Positions 24,376 through 34,723 of a DNA stretch of 64,000 bases are shown one piece after another. The translations under genes and the position numbers were made by a program. Below the pieces are notes generated by a model. The model had not been told where the DNA came from. It saw only the letters and a program-made list of their open reading frames with translations, and made no database searches. Source of the DNA: Amycolatopsis alba DSM 44262 (GTDB lineage: Bacteria; Actinomycetota; Actinomycetes; Mycobacteriales; Pseudonocardiaceae); the NCBI RefSeq assembly GCF_000384215.1, contig NZ_KB913032.1, forward strand, positions 2,249,665 to 2,313,664, written 5' to 3'. The number at the start of each line of letters is the position of its first letter. The stretch's first letter is position 1.

Positions 24376-25374
24376 ATGAGGCTCGCCGCTCGACAGCAGC
24401 TGTCCCCCGCCGCGCACTGGGGCCTCATCGTCCTCGGCGTCACGGTCGGCTACTTCGTGGCGGGACAGATCGGTATCCAGTGGGCGATCGTGCGGGAGCA
24501 GATCTCACCACTGTGGCCGGCGGCCGGGGTGGCGCTGGCCGTGCCGATGCTGCTGGGACGGCGGTTCTGGCCGGGGATCTTCCTCGGCGCCCTCCTGACG
24601 AACATCGCCCTCGGCCCCTCGCTGGTCACGGTCCTGGTGATCTCGTCGGGGAACACGATCGGGCCGATGCTGGCCTACGCGGTGATGCGAAGGCTGGGTT
24701 TCCGCAACGAGCTCGACAGGCTTCCCGACGCCGTTCTCCTGGTGGCGGTCGGGGCGGCCGCGGGCACGGCTGTCAGCGCCGTGCTGGGCACCGGCGTGCT
24801 GGTCTTCAGCGGCGCGCTGAGCCCCGGCAGCTTCTGGGCGACGGCGCTCGTGTGGTGGACCGGCGACGCGATGGGTGTCCTGACGATCACGCCTCTGCTG
24901 CTCCTGGCACCGAGGTTCCGCCTGCCGGCACAGGTTCCCCTCGCCCGGTGGGGTGAGGGTGTGGCGCTCGCGTTCTGCGGGCTCGGTACGGCGATCGTCG
25001 CGGCCGCCAGTACGTCCAAGCTGTTCCTGGTCTTCCCTGTGCTCGTCTGGGCGGCGTTGCGCTTCCGGCAGGCCGGGGCGCTGCTGTGTTCCTTGTGCGT
25101 CTGCACCTTCACGGTCTTCGCCGCTGTACGCGGGTACGGCCCCTACGGTTCCTACGAACTGGTCACCCGGATGCTGCACGTACAGGCCTTCGACGCCACC
25201 GTCGGGATGACGGCGCTCGCGTTGTCCACGGTCGTCCTGCAACGCGACCGCGCGACCGCCGAGATCACCGACGCCTGGCGCCAGATCACCGAAATGGTGG
25301 ACATGATCGCGCCACGCCAGTCCCTGCGGAGCGCGATGAACACCGAGCGCAAGAACGACGAAATCGCAGACTGA
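24376..25374 (+). CDS. MASE1-domain membrane protein without an output domain
   Basis: A 332-residue integral membrane protein with about eight hydrophobic segments matching the MASE1 sensory domain (VGYFVAGQIGIQW..., ISPLWPAAGVALAVPMLLG, and WWTGDAMGVLTITPLLLL). MASE1 usually precedes kinase or diguanylate cyclase domains; here only about 50 residues follow the last segment (a helical QRDRATAEITDAWRQITEMV), so no catalytic output is present. The ATG at 24376 has GGCCGGAG upstream; a GTG at 24307 would add 23 residues. It converges on the PhaC-like gene with 3 bp between stops. Its partner is unknown. Confidence 0.75.
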   Translation: MRLAARQQLSPAAHWGLIVLGVTVGYFVAGQIGIQWAIVREQISPLWPAAGVALAVPMLLGRRFWPGIFLGALLTNIALGPSLVTVLVISSGNTIGPMLAYAVMRRLGFRNELDRLPDAVLLVAVGAAAGTAVSAVLGTGVLVFSGALSPGSFWATALVWWTGDAMGVLTITPLLLLAPRFRLPAQVPLARWGEGVALAFCGLGTAIVAAASTSKLFLVFPVLVWAALRFRQAGALLCSLCVCTFTVFAAVRGYGPYGSYELVTRMLHVQAFDATVGMTALALSTVVLQRDRATAEITDAWRQITEMVDMIAPRQSLRSAMNTERKNDEIAD

Positions 25375-25377
25375 GGC

Positions 25378-26433
25378 TCAGGCGGCCTGCTCGTCGAGGA
25401 AGCTGTCGAGGTAGCGCCACGTGGTCCCGCGCGCCTTCCGGCCGGTGAGGACGCCCAGGTGCCCGCCCGGCGCGGTCTCGAAAGTCACCGACGGCGAGTT
25501 GTCCAGCAGGCCGGTGAGCCGTTCGACGGCCGCGCGCGGGGCGATCGTGTCGTTCTGCCCGGCGATGATCAAGGTCGGCACCTTGACCCCGGACAGCGCG
25601 ATGATGCGGCCGTTGAGGTCGACCGTGCCCTCGGCGAGGTCGTTCGCGCGGAAGAACCGATGGTAGATCTGGCCGAACGTCCGCCCCGGATAGGCGATCA
25701 TGTTGTCCATGAAGTGGTCGACGGCCTCGATCTGCGCCAGGTAGTCCCGGTCGTCGAGATTCTTCAGGATCGCGAGGGGTTTGGTGATCTCCTTGCTGAT
25801 CCCGGTCGCGCGGAAGACACGGCTGACCAAATAGGACGGCGCGCCGCCGAGCACGCGATAGATCGGGGTCAGCAGGTGACCGCCGGTGAGGTCCACCAGC
25901 GGGCGGAACGGGGCGATCAGCGGGATCGCGGTGAAGTCGAACGGCGAAGCGATGGTGGCGATCGACTCGATCGGCAGATCGGGCTGGTCGGCGGTGGTCA
26001 GCAGGGAGAAGATCCCGCCGAGGCACCAGGCGACGACGTGCACGCCCTGGCCGCCGGAATCCTCGCTGACCTTGCGGATCGCCCGCGGGAGGACCTCTTC
26101 GATCCAGTGCTCGATGCCGAGACGCCGGTCCGAGAAGGCGACGTTCCCGTAGTCGACCAGGTAGGTGTTGCGGCCGCCTTCGACCAGGTGCTCGGCGAGG
26201 CTGCAGCCGCGGCGCAGGTCGAAGCACAGCGCCGGCGCGGCCAGTGGCGGCACCAGGAGCACCGGCGGGCCGTCCACCGGCTTCCCGCTGGTGCGCAGCC
26301 GGTAGACCGACCGGTTGGGACCCTGGTCGATCAGGACACGCGGAACCGGGCGGAGATCGGCGACACCACCGTGCAGCACCTTCCCGACGACGTTCGACGC
26401 GGCGGCGGCGAGCCGTGCCGGGGGTGTGGCCAT
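25378..26433 (-). CDS. PhaC-like alpha/beta hydrolase
   Basis: A 351-residue alpha/beta-hydrolase related to class III polyhydroxyalkanoate synthases. The nucleophile motif reads HVVAWCLGGIFSLL, with Cys in the lipase-box position as in PHA synthases, followed by an acid in IIAGQNDTIAP and the His in GGHLGVLTG. It may polymerise or cleave 3-hydroxyacyl esters, or hydrolyse another acyl substrate. There is no phaE, phaB or phasin gene alongside. A 25-bp inverted repeat lies just upstream of the ATG at 26433, which has an AGGAGG-like site (CAGGAGGCACCTC). Confidence 0.75.
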   Translation of the reverse strand: MATPPARLAAAASNVVGKVLHGGVADLRPVPRVLIDQGPNRSVYRLRTSGKPVDGPPVLLVPPLAAPALCFDLRRGCSLAEHLVEGGRNTYLVDYGNVAFSDRRLGIEHWIEEVLPRAIRKVSEDSGGQGVHVVAWCLGGIFSLLTTADQPDLPIESIATIASPFDFTAIPLIAPFRPLVDLTGGHLLTPIYRVLGGAPSYLVSRVFRATGISKEITKPLAILKNLDDRDYLAQIEAVDHFMDNMIAYPGRTFGQIYHRFFRANDLAEGTVDLNGRIIALSGVKVPTLIIAGQNDTIAPRAAVERLTGLLDNSPSVTFETAPGGHLGVLTGRKARGTTWRYLDSFLDEQAA

Positions 26434-26455
26434 GAGGTGCCTCCTGAGGAATCAA

Positions 26456-26480
26456 CGCGGTAAGACGCAATCTTGCCGCG
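26456..26480. promoter_or_regulatory. Inverted repeat upstream of the PhaC-like gene
   Basis: CGCGGTAAGA and TCTTGCCGCG pair with one mismatch across 5 bases. The repeat starts 22 bp upstream of the start codon, where a repressor could block transcription. Confidence 0.45.
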
Positions 26481-26550
26481 TGCGGTCGCGTGACTCAACA
26501 CCGCGGCCGTCACAGGCCGTCCATTTCGGACAGTGGCTAGGCCGTACGAG

Positions 26551-27414
26551 TTAAGAATCAGCGTCTTTCTCCGCCGCCGGAGCACTGCGCGCGGCACGCG
26601 ATTCGTACTCCGCGCGAGCACTGGAATGCGTTGCGGAGGACAAAATCTTGTCGCCTCCGAGCGCGCGAAGCAGCCCTTCGCCGAGGCGGCGCGGGAGCAG
26701 CCGTGTGATCCTGCCCATGGCGTCCAGCGATGCGGGAACGAAGACGTCGAACTTGGGACGGCGCAACGCATCGACAATGGCCCGCGCCACATCTTCTGGC
26801 TGCACCGACTTGAAGAACCTGGCTTCGCCGAGCCCGCTCGCCAGTTCCGTGCGCACCACGGCAGGCATCACGCACGACACCAGCACACCGGTTCCATGCA
26901 ATTCCAGATGCACCGATTCCGACAAACCGACGACGGCGTGTTTCGTGGCGCAATAAGTGGCGGCGCCGGGGAAGCCCGCCTTCCCCGCCATCGAGGCGAT
27001 GTTGACGATGTGGCCGGTGCCACGCGGGCGCATCCGCTTCACGGCTTCCCTGGTGCCGTGGATGACCGCGTGGAGGTTGATCTCAAGCAGCCTGCGGGTC
27101 GCCGCGTCCTCCTCTTCGTCGAGCGGCGCGAGCGGCATGATGCCCGCGTTGTTGATCAGCACGTCGATCGGGCCGACGCGCCGCTCGACCTCGTCGAGGA
27201 ACTCGGTGAAACCCTTCGTGTCGGTGACGTCGAGCGGCAGCGCCTCCGCACCCAGTCCGGCCGCGGTCTTCTCCGCGAGGACCTGGTCCAGGTCGCCGAT
27301 GACCACCTTCGCGCCGAGCCGGGAGAGCGCCGTCGCGGTACTGGCGCCGATGCCCTGCGCCGCTCCGGTGATCACGACGACCTTGCCTGCCAGGGAACGT
27401 TCACGTTTGGCCAT
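26551..27414 (-). CDS. Short-chain dehydrogenase/reductase
   Basis: A 287-residue classical SDR with all key motifs: TGAAQGIG at about 17-24 for NAD(P), NNAG at about 88-91, the catalytic Ser in NIASMAG, and YCATKHAVVGLSE supplying Tyr and Lys. A ~60-residue C-terminal tail rich in Arg and Ala extends beyond the fold, as in acyl- or alcohol-active actinobacterial SDRs. It follows the PhaC-like gene in the opposite transcriptional sense order (upstream on the same strand, 117 bp apart), so cotranscription is possible. The substrate is not evident. Confidence 0.85.
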   Translation of the reverse strand: MAKRERSLAGKVVVITGAAQGIGASTATALSRLGAKVVIGDLDQVLAEKTAAGLGAEALPLDVTDTKGFTEFLDEVERRVGPIDVLINNAGIMPLAPLDEEEDAATRRLLEINLHAVIHGTREAVKRMRPRGTGHIVNIASMAGKAGFPGAATYCATKHAVVGLSESVHLELHGTGVLVSCVMPAVVRTELASGLGEARFFKSVQPEDVARAIVDALRRPKFDVFVPASLDAMGRITRLLPRRLGEGLLRALGGDKILSSATHSSARAEYESRAARSAPAAEKDADS

Positions 27415-27494
27415 GGGAGCTCCTCTGCGACTTCGCGGGGCACTGTTGGCAACCTGTCAACTATGGTGCACCCGAAGCCGCGCGGACGCCAGTC

Positions 27495-28001
27495 CTACGG
27501 ACGCTGCTCGAAGACCTGCCCGATCCAGCCGTTGACGTCGAAACGCTCTGTCGGCTTGAAGCCCTGGCTCTCGTAGTAGCGCTGCAGATCACCGTCGCCG
27601 CCGGCCCAGCAGTCGACCCGCACCAGGCCGATACCGCGTTCCCGCGCCTCGGCCAGCGCGAACTCGATGAGCCGCGAGCCGACCCGGTGCCCGGTGAAGC
27701 GCCGCGACGTCAGCAGCAGGCCGAGGTAGATCTCAGGCTCCTCGACCGGCGAAACGTGCGGAAACCGGTCACCGAGGATGATCGCCCCGGCCGCTTCGCC
27801 GTCCACCTCGGCGATGTACAGCCCCGGCCCGTCGGCCATCCCGCGGACCCGCTCGACCCGCTTCGGGATCGTGGACCACGGCTCGGCCCCCCACTGCCCC
27901 TCGCTACCCCGGCTCGCCAGCCACGCGACGACCTCGTCGAACATGTCCAGCAGCGGTTGAAAGTCCCCAGAACCACCCTCGCGGATGACGAAATCGCTCA
28001 T
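27495..28001 (-). CDS. GNAT-family N-acetyltransferase
   Basis: A 168-residue acetyl-CoA-dependent acetyltransferase. The core GNAT fold is visible: IAEVDGEAAGAIILGD (strands 2-3), IYLGLLLTSRRFTGHRVGSRLIEFAL with an acetyl-CoA-binding loop R-x-x-G-x-R-V-G/S at about 105-115, and LQRYYESQGFKPTERF at the end. Substrates of this family range from small amines to ribosomal proteins, and none can be named here. Its start codon ATG 28001 lies 39 bp from a large hairpin that separates it from the leucine operon. Confidence 0.82.
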   Translation of the reverse strand: MSDFVIREGGSGDFQPLLDMFDEVVAWLASRGSEGQWGAEPWSTIPKRVERVRGMADGPGLYIAEVDGEAAGAIILGDRFPHVSPVEEPEIYLGLLLTSRRFTGHRVGSRLIEFALAEARERGIGLVRVDCWAGGDGDLQRYYESQGFKPTERFDVNGWIGQVFEQRP

Positions 28002-28039
28002 GCTTCCGTTCTACAACATCGTGAGCACACGCGGGGTTC

Positions 28040-28098
28040 AAGTACATGAATGCCCCCTTCCGGTACCTAGGCGCAAGGAAGGGGGCCTTCATGTACTT
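28040..28098. repeat. Family A intergenic hairpin (22-bp stem, one mismatch)
   Basis: AAGTACATGAATGCCCCCTT plus two bases at 28040-28061 pairs with 28077-28098. The loop holds ACCTAGGCGCA, which recurs in the hairpin at 33046-33106. It lies 10 bp beyond the end of fadE19 and probably terminates that operon. Confidence 0.82.
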
Positions 28099-28108
28099 CT
28101 GCGGCGCG

Positions 28109-29263
28109 TCAGGCGACGCCGAGGTGCCGCGCGATCAGCATCCGCTGCACCTCCGAGGTCCCCTCGCCGATCTCCAGGATCTTCGCGTCCCGGTAGAACC
28201 GGCTCACCGGGAATTCGTTCATGAAGCCGTACCCGCCGAAGATCTGCGTCGCGTCCCGCGAGTTGTCCATGGCGGCGTTCGACGCGACGAGCTTCGCGAT
28301 CGACGCCTCCTTCTTGAACGGCTCGCCGCGCAGCATCTTCGACGCCGCCGCGTAGTACGCCAGCCGCGCGGTGTGCGTGCGCACCTCCATGTCGGCGATC
28401 TTGAACTGGATCGCCTGATACTCGCCGATCTTGTGCCCGAACGCCTCACGTTCCTTCACGTACTTCAGGCATTCGTCGACACAGCCCTGCGCCAGCCCGA
28501 CGCTCAGCGCGGCGATCGCGACCCGGCCTTCGTCCAAAATGGACAGGAACTGGGCGTAGCCGCGGCCGCGTTCGCCGACCAGGTTCTCGGCCGGGACACG
28601 GACGTCGTCGAACGAGAGCTCGTGTGTGTCCGAGCAGTTCCAGCCGACCTTGGAGTACTTCGGCGCGACGGCGAAGCCCGGCGTGCCGGACGGCACGATG
28701 ATCGCCGAGATCTCCTTGCGCCCGTTCTCCTTCACATCGGTGACGGCGGTGACCGTGACCAGTTTCGTGATGTCGGTGCCGGAGTTGGTGATGAACGACT
28801 TGCTGCCGTTGATCACCCAGGTGTCACCGTCGAGTTTCGCGCGCGTGCGGGTGGCGCCCGCGTCCGAGCCGCCGCCGGGTTCGGTGAGCCCGAAAGCGCC
28901 GAGGGCGGTACCCGCGCACAGCTCGGGAAGCCACTTTTCCTTCTGTTCCGCGGTGCCGAACCGGTAGATCGGCATGGCACCGAGGGAAACCCCGGCCTCG
29001 ACGGTGATCGCGACCGACGAGTCGACCCGCGCGAGTTCCTCCAGCGTCAGGCACAACGCGAAGTAGTCGCCGCCCATGCCGCCGTACTCCTCGGGGAAGG
29101 GCAGGCCGAACAGGCCCATGTCGGCCATCTTCGCGACGATCTCGTACGGGAACTCTTCCCGCTCATACAGGTCTCCGATGACCGGGGCGACCTCGGAGCG
29201 CGCGAATTCCTCGACCGTCTTGCGCAGCGCCTCGTACTCGTCATCCAGCCGAAAGTCGATCAT
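28109..29263 (-). CDS. fadE19: Acyl-CoA dehydrogenase of the leucine pathway (FadE19-like)
   Basis: A 384-residue flavoprotein. It carries GLTEPGGGSDAGATRTRA (about 125-140) for FAD contact, GEYQAIQFKIADMEV, FGGYGFMNEFPVSRFYRDAKI and the catalytic Glu in EIGEGTSEVQ near the end. In this operon it would oxidise isovaleryl-CoA (or another short branched acyl-CoA) to the substrate of the adjacent carboxylase. Its ATG overlaps the accA1 stop by 4 bp (ATGA), showing coupling. The accD1-accA1-fadE19 order matches the mycobacterial set. Confidence 0.87.
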   Translation of the reverse strand: MIDFRLDDEYEALRKTVEEFARSEVAPVIGDLYEREEFPYEIVAKMADMGLFGLPFPEEYGGMGGDYFALCLTLEELARVDSSVAITVEAGVSLGAMPIYRFGTAEQKEKWLPELCAGTALGAFGLTEPGGGSDAGATRTRAKLDGDTWVINGSKSFITNSGTDITKLVTVTAVTDVKENGRKEISAIIVPSGTPGFAVAPKYSKVGWNCSDTHELSFDDVRVPAENLVGERGRGYAQFLSILDEGRVAIAALSVGLAQGCVDECLKYVKEREAFGHKIGEYQAIQFKIADMEVRTHTARLAYYAAASKMLRGEPFKKEASIAKLVASNAAMDNSRDATQIFGGYGFMNEFPVSRFYRDAKILEIGEGTSEVQRMLIARHLGVA

Positions 29264-31254
29264 GAGTCATCCTTTTGGGGTGTCACAACGGCTACCGTCT
29301 CGTCCAGCGCGACCTGTTGGCCCGCCCGGACGGGGAGTTCGCTGACCACGCCGTCGATCGGCGCGGTGATCGTGTGTTCCATCTTCATCGCCTCGACGAC
29401 CACGAGCGGCGTCCCGGCGCTCACCACGTCGCCCGCCGCGGCCTTGACCACGAGCACGGTGCCCGGCATCGGGCTGGTGACCGGTCCGGCGCCGCCCGCG
29501 GCACCGGCGGCCGACCGCAGCTTTTCGCGCTCGCCGATCGCGAAGCTGTGACCGTCACGCGCGAGCCACACGGTCTTCCCGCTCCCGGCGGCGTGCCGGT
29601 ACCGGTGGAAACCGTTGGGATGCCGGACTTCCAGCAGATCACCCTCGCGCCGCGCGGAGACACGGACGGCTTCGGCGCCGTCGACGTTGAGAACGCTGAC
29701 GAGCGCGTTCGCCGGAGTGCCCTGCACACGCACGACGGCTTCGGAACTTCCCGACTTCAAAGCGAAGTCGATCCCGCCGGACGCGCCGAGCCGCCAGCCG
29801 TCGGGAACGTCCCACGGATCGATGACCGCTCCCTGCGGCTGCAAGGAAAGCAGCCTGTCGAGCGCGGCGGCGACGAAGAATTCCGGCGGAACCTCTTCGG
29901 AGACCAAAGTGGACAGCTGCCGGTCGACGAGACCGGTGTCGAGCTTGCCGTTCCGGACATCGGTGTCCGACAGGAGTCCGCGCAGGAAAGCGACGTTCGT
30001 ACCGAGGCCGAGCAGCGCGGTGTCGGCGAGCGCCAGGTCGAGCCGGTGCAGCGCGGCCGCGCGGTCCGGTCCCCAGGCGATGACCTTGGCCAGCATCGGG
30101 TCGTAGTTCGATCCGATGACAGCGCCCTCGCTCATCCACGAATCGACGCGCACGCCCTCGCCGGACGGTTCGTGGACCGCGAGCACGGTCCCGCCCGTCG
30201 GGATGAATCCGCGAGCGGGATCTTCGGCGTAGACACGGGCTTCGACGGCGTGCCCGTCCAGCCGGACGTCGTCCTGCGAAACGGTGAGCACGTCACCGGC
30301 CGCGATCTTGACCTGCCATTCGACGAGATCGAGTCCGGTCACCAGCTCGGTCACCGGATGCTCGACCTGGAGACGCGTGTTCATCTCCATGAAGAAGAAC
30401 TCGTCCGGCGCCTTGGCCGACACGATGAACTCGACCGTTCCCGCGCCGACGTAGCCCACCGAGCGCGCGGCCTCGACGGCGGAAGCGCCCATCTTGGCGC
30501 GGGTGGCTTCGTCCAGCAGGACCGAAGGCGCCTCTTCGATGATCTTCTGGTGCCGTCGTTGCAGACTGCATTCGCGCTCGCCGAGGTGGATCACGTTGCC
30601 GTGGGTGTCGGCGAGCACCTGGATCTCGATGTGGCGCGGTGTCGTGACGAACCGCTCCATGAGCAGCGTGTCGTCGCCGAAGGAACCCTTGGCCTCACGG
30701 CGGGCGGACTCGATCGCGGCGTCCAATTCGGACAGTTCGGTGACCAGCCGCATCCCCTTGCCGCCACCACCGGCGGACGGCTTGAGCAGCAGCGGGAACC
30801 CGACCTTCTCGGCCGCGGCGGCGAACCCGCCCTCGGGAATGTCCACATCGGACGCGCCGGGTACGACCGGGACCCCGGCCGACGACACGGTCGCCTTCGC
30901 GCGGATCTTGTCGCCCATGGCGTCGATCGCTTCGACCGGCGGGCCGATGAAGACCAGCCCGGCCTCGGCGCAGGCGCGGGCGAATTCCGCGTTCTCCGCG
31001 AGGAAACCGTAGCCGGGGTGGACAGCCTGCGCGCCCGTGTCGAGCGCCGCCTGGACGATCGCGGGAATGGACAGATAGCTTTTCGCCGCTTCGGCGGGGC
31101 CGATACGGACAGCCGTATGCGCCTCGCGGACGTGCCGGGCGTCGGCGTCCGCGTCGCTGTACACCGCGACCGAGCGGATGCCGAGCCCCTGCAGCGAACG
31201 GATCACCCGGACGGCGATCTCACCGCGGTTGGCGACCAGAACCGTGTCGAACAT
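29260..31254 (-). CDS. accA1: Acyl-CoA (methylcrotonyl-CoA type) carboxylase biotin-carboxylase/BCCP subunit
   Basis: A 664-residue alpha subunit. The biotin carboxylase part (~1-450) shows PSAGGGGKGMRLV for ATP, ERECSLQRRHQKIIEEAP, and FFFMEMNTRLQVEHPVTE. A middle region (~450-580) joins it to a C-terminal biotin domain with VVVEAMKMEHT, whose Lys at about 624 carries biotin. With accD1 upstream and the acyl-CoA dehydrogenase downstream, the likely substrate is 3-methylcrotonyl-CoA. ATG 31254 has an AGGA site; a GTG two codons earlier is also in frame. A much longer in-frame extension upstream lies inside accD1 and is not real. Confidence 0.9.
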   Translation of the reverse strand: MFDTVLVANRGEIAVRVIRSLQGLGIRSVAVYSDADADARHVREAHTAVRIGPAEAAKSYLSIPAIVQAALDTGAQAVHPGYGFLAENAEFARACAEAGLVFIGPPVEAIDAMGDKIRAKATVSSAGVPVVPGASDVDIPEGGFAAAAEKVGFPLLLKPSAGGGGKGMRLVTELSELDAAIESARREAKGSFGDDTLLMERFVTTPRHIEIQVLADTHGNVIHLGERECSLQRRHQKIIEEAPSVLLDEATRAKMGASAVEAARSVGYVGAGTVEFIVSAKAPDEFFFMEMNTRLQVEHPVTELVTGLDLVEWQVKIAAGDVLTVSQDDVRLDGHAVEARVYAEDPARGFIPTGGTVLAVHEPSGEGVRVDSWMSEGAVIGSNYDPMLAKVIAWGPDRAAALHRLDLALADTALLGLGTNVAFLRGLLSDTDVRNGKLDTGLVDRQLSTLVSEEVPPEFFVAAALDRLLSLQPQGAVIDPWDVPDGWRLGASGGIDFALKSGSSEAVVRVQGTPANALVSVLNVDGAEAVRVSARREGDLLEVRHPNGFHRYRHAAGSGKTVWLARDGHSFAIGEREKLRSAAGAAGGAGPVTSPMPGTVLVVKAAAGDVVSAGTPLVVVEAMKMEHTITAPIDGVVSELPVRAGQQVALDETVAVVTPQKDDS

Positions 31255-31348
31255 GCTCACATCCTGTGTTTTCCGGCGGCGCGTGGGTTTCTGTCGCACG
31301 CAGCGCGCCGGCTTCGGCCAAGTCGGGCGATCCTCTGCATCGACGCGC

Positions 31349-32962
<1,614 letters not shown>

Positions 32963-32978
32963 GGCTCCTCGTCGCCAA

Positions 32979-33022
32979 GTTAGCCGTCGTTAACTCACAC
33001 CGCCAGGTTAACGTCCACTAAC
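32979..33022. promoter_or_regulatory. Two TetR-type operators before accD1
   Basis: GTTAGCCGTCGTTAAC at 32979-32994 and GTTAACGTCCACTAAC at 33007-33022 are 16-bp dyads with centres 28 bp apart. A third copy, GTTAGCGCTCGCTAAC, is in the promoter of the TetR gene at 34076. The spacing places them over the accD1 promoter, where a repressor would act. Confidence 0.65.
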
Positions 33023-33045
33023 CTCGCTTGTCCACAGGTGCCGCT

Positions 33046-33106
33046 CAAGTACATGAAGGCCCCCTTCCTGCACCTAGGCGCAGGGAAGGGGGCCTTCATG
33101 TACTTG
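33046..33106. repeat. Family A intergenic hairpin (23-bp perfect stem)
   Basis: CAAGTACATGAAGGCCCCCT plus three bases at 33046-33068 pairs exactly with 33084-33106. The loop contains CACCTAGGCGCA, nearly the same as in the copy at 28040-28098. It starts 8 bp beyond the SGNH hydrolase gene and upstream of the accD1 operators. Confidence 0.85.
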
Positions 33107-33114
33107 GAGCGGGA

Positions 33115-33924
33115 TCAGCCGATGGCGGAGACCAGCGGGTTGTAGTAGCCACCGCGCTGGCCGGTGGCCGTCGGGTGGTACGAGTTCACGATCGGCCAGG
33201 TGAGGCTGTGCAGGTAGTCGTCGGCCGACGAGCAGATGTTGTGCCCGGTGAAGGCACTCCGCACGTCGACGAACTTCGCGCCGTTCGCGGACGCGCGGGC
33301 CGAGAGCACCGACGCCAGCGCGTCGGAACCCGAGTTGATCGCCGAGCGCTTGGTGTCGCTCAGCCCGACCGAGCACGAACCCGGCACCGTGTAGAAGCGC
33401 GGGTACCCGAGGACGACCAGCTTCGCGTTGGGCGCCTTCGACTTGATCTTGCTGTAAACGTTGTTCAGCAGTCCGGGAAGCGTGTTGTTCACGTAGGTCT
33501 TCGCGGTGTTGACCCGGTTGACGCAGGTCTGGTCGCTGCCGGTGGTGCAGGACGTCATGACGTCGGCGAACCCGGCGTCGTTGCCGCCGACCGAGACCGT
33601 CACCAGCGTGGCACTGGAGGTGACGTTCGCGATCTGGTTCAAGACGTCGCCGGTGCGCGCCCCCGAGCACGCGACGAACTTGAACGTGGTCCCGGCGTGG
33701 GCGTTGGCCCACAACTGGGGATAGGAGTTGGCACTGCGCATGCAGTCACCCGAGTTCCCGTAGCTGCCGGCACCGACACCGGACGAGTACGAGTCACCGA
33801 GCGCCACGTAGTTGGTCGCCGCTTGGGCGGTGCCCGCGAGACCGAGGGTGGCCAGGACAGCGACCCCCAGGGCCGCACCTAAACGAGTGAAGGAAGAAGC
33901 TTTGATCCGAGCAGGGACGGACAT
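33115..33924 (-). CDS. Secreted SGNH/GDSL hydrolase
   Basis: A 269-residue exported esterase or lipase. A signal peptide (basic SVPARIKASS..., hydrophobic core, cleavage near AQA-AT at about 38) precedes the catalytic blocks: GDSYSSG with the nucleophile Ser, SGARTGDVLNQI with the block II Gly, VSVGGNDAGF with the Asn, and SYHPTATGQRG with the Asp-region and catalytic His. Six cysteines suggest disulfides, as in Streptomyces secreted lipases. ATG 33924 is preferred because AAAGGAG lies 5 bases before it. It separates the TetR gene from the leucine operon. Confidence 0.85.
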   Translation of the reverse strand: MSVPARIKASSFTRLGAALGVAVLATLGLAGTAQAATNYVALGDSYSSGVGAGSYGNSGDCMRSANSYPQLWANAHAGTTFKFVACSGARTGDVLNQIANVTSSATLVTVSVGGNDAGFADVMTSCTTGSDQTCVNRVNTAKTYVNNTLPGLLNNVYSKIKSKAPNAKLVVLGYPRFYTVPGSCSVGLSDTKRSAINSGSDALASVLSARASANGAKFVDVRSAFTGHNICSSADDYLHSLTWPIVNSYHPTATGQRGGYYNPLVSAIG

Positions 33925-34030
33925 GGTCACTCCTTTGTGACAAGTTAACGAGAGACAGCATTACCAGGTGGTAGCTCCACATAAAAGGGTCATTTCCCCA
34001 GGTAACCCGCTTGGCTCAGGCTGGAAGTAC

Positions 34031-34062
34031 GGCCGCGTGTTAGCGCTCGCTAACACGCGGCC
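34031..34062. promoter_or_regulatory. Palindromic operator before the TetR gene (probable autoregulatory site)
   Basis: GGCCGCGTGTTAGC-GCTC-GCTAACACGCGGCC is a perfect inverted repeat with 14-bp arms, 13 bp before the ATG at 34076. Its core (34039-34054) matches the two dyads in front of accD1. Confidence 0.7.
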
Positions 34063-34075
34063 TTAATATGGCCAG

Positions 34076-34666
34076 ATGCCGGCGAACCCCACCCCACTCG
34101 TGAACGGCGAGAAGGCGAACAGGCGCGAACAGATCATGGCCGCCGCCGCCGAGCTCTTCGCCCACCACGGATTCCACGGCGTGGGCATCGACGACATCGG
34201 TGCGGCCGTCGGCATCTCCGGCCCGGCGCTGTACCGGCATTTCCGCAGCAAGGACGCCATCCTCGGCGAGATGCTCAACTCGATCAGCCGCTATCTCCTC
34301 GACGGCGGGACGGCGAGGGCGAGCCAACGGGACGAGCCGGGTGAGGTTCTCGGAGCACTGGTGAATTTTCACGTGGACTTCGCGCTCGCGCATCCCGCGT
34401 TGATCACCGTCCAAGAGCGCAACCTCGCCAATCTCACCGACAGTGACCGCAAGCAGGTCCGCGCGATGCAGCGCCAGTACGTCGAGGTCTGGGTGCGCGC
34501 GATCAGCGACGCCGTGCCGGGGATCGGCGAGCGGCAGGCACGCTCGGCGGCGCACGCGGTCTTCGGGTTGATCAACTCGACGCCGTACAACCGCCATCTC
34601 GGTGACAGCGAACTCGCCGAAATGCTCTGCCGTCTCGCGCTGGGTGCACTGCACGCCGCGAAGTGA
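34076..34666 (+). CDS. TetR-family repressor, probable regulator of the leucine-catabolism operon
   Basis: A 196-residue TetR protein. The N-terminal helix-turn-helix spans about residues 15-60 (AAAELFAHHGFHGVGIDDIGAAVG, then PALYRHFRSKDAIL) and a helical ligand domain makes up the rest. Its own promoter has a 32-bp palindrome whose core recurs twice upstream of accD1, 1 kb away, so it likely represses both itself and accD1-accA1-fadE19. It resembles in context the mycobacterial BkaR (Rv2506), a TetR repressor next to accD1-accA1. The inducer is probably a branched acyl-CoA; this is inference. Confidence 0.85.
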   Translation: MPANPTPLVNGEKANRREQIMAAAAELFAHHGFHGVGIDDIGAAVGISGPALYRHFRSKDAILGEMLNSISRYLLDGGTARASQRDEPGEVLGALVNFHVDFALAHPALITVQERNLANLTDSDRKQVRAMQRQYVEVWVRAISDAVPGIGERQARSAAHAVFGLINSTPYNRHLGDSELAEMLCRLALGALHAAK

Positions 34667-34723
34667 CCACGTCCGGGTTTCGGCCTATCCCCACTTTTCC
34701 GTCCTCTGGTGTTTGATAGGCAC

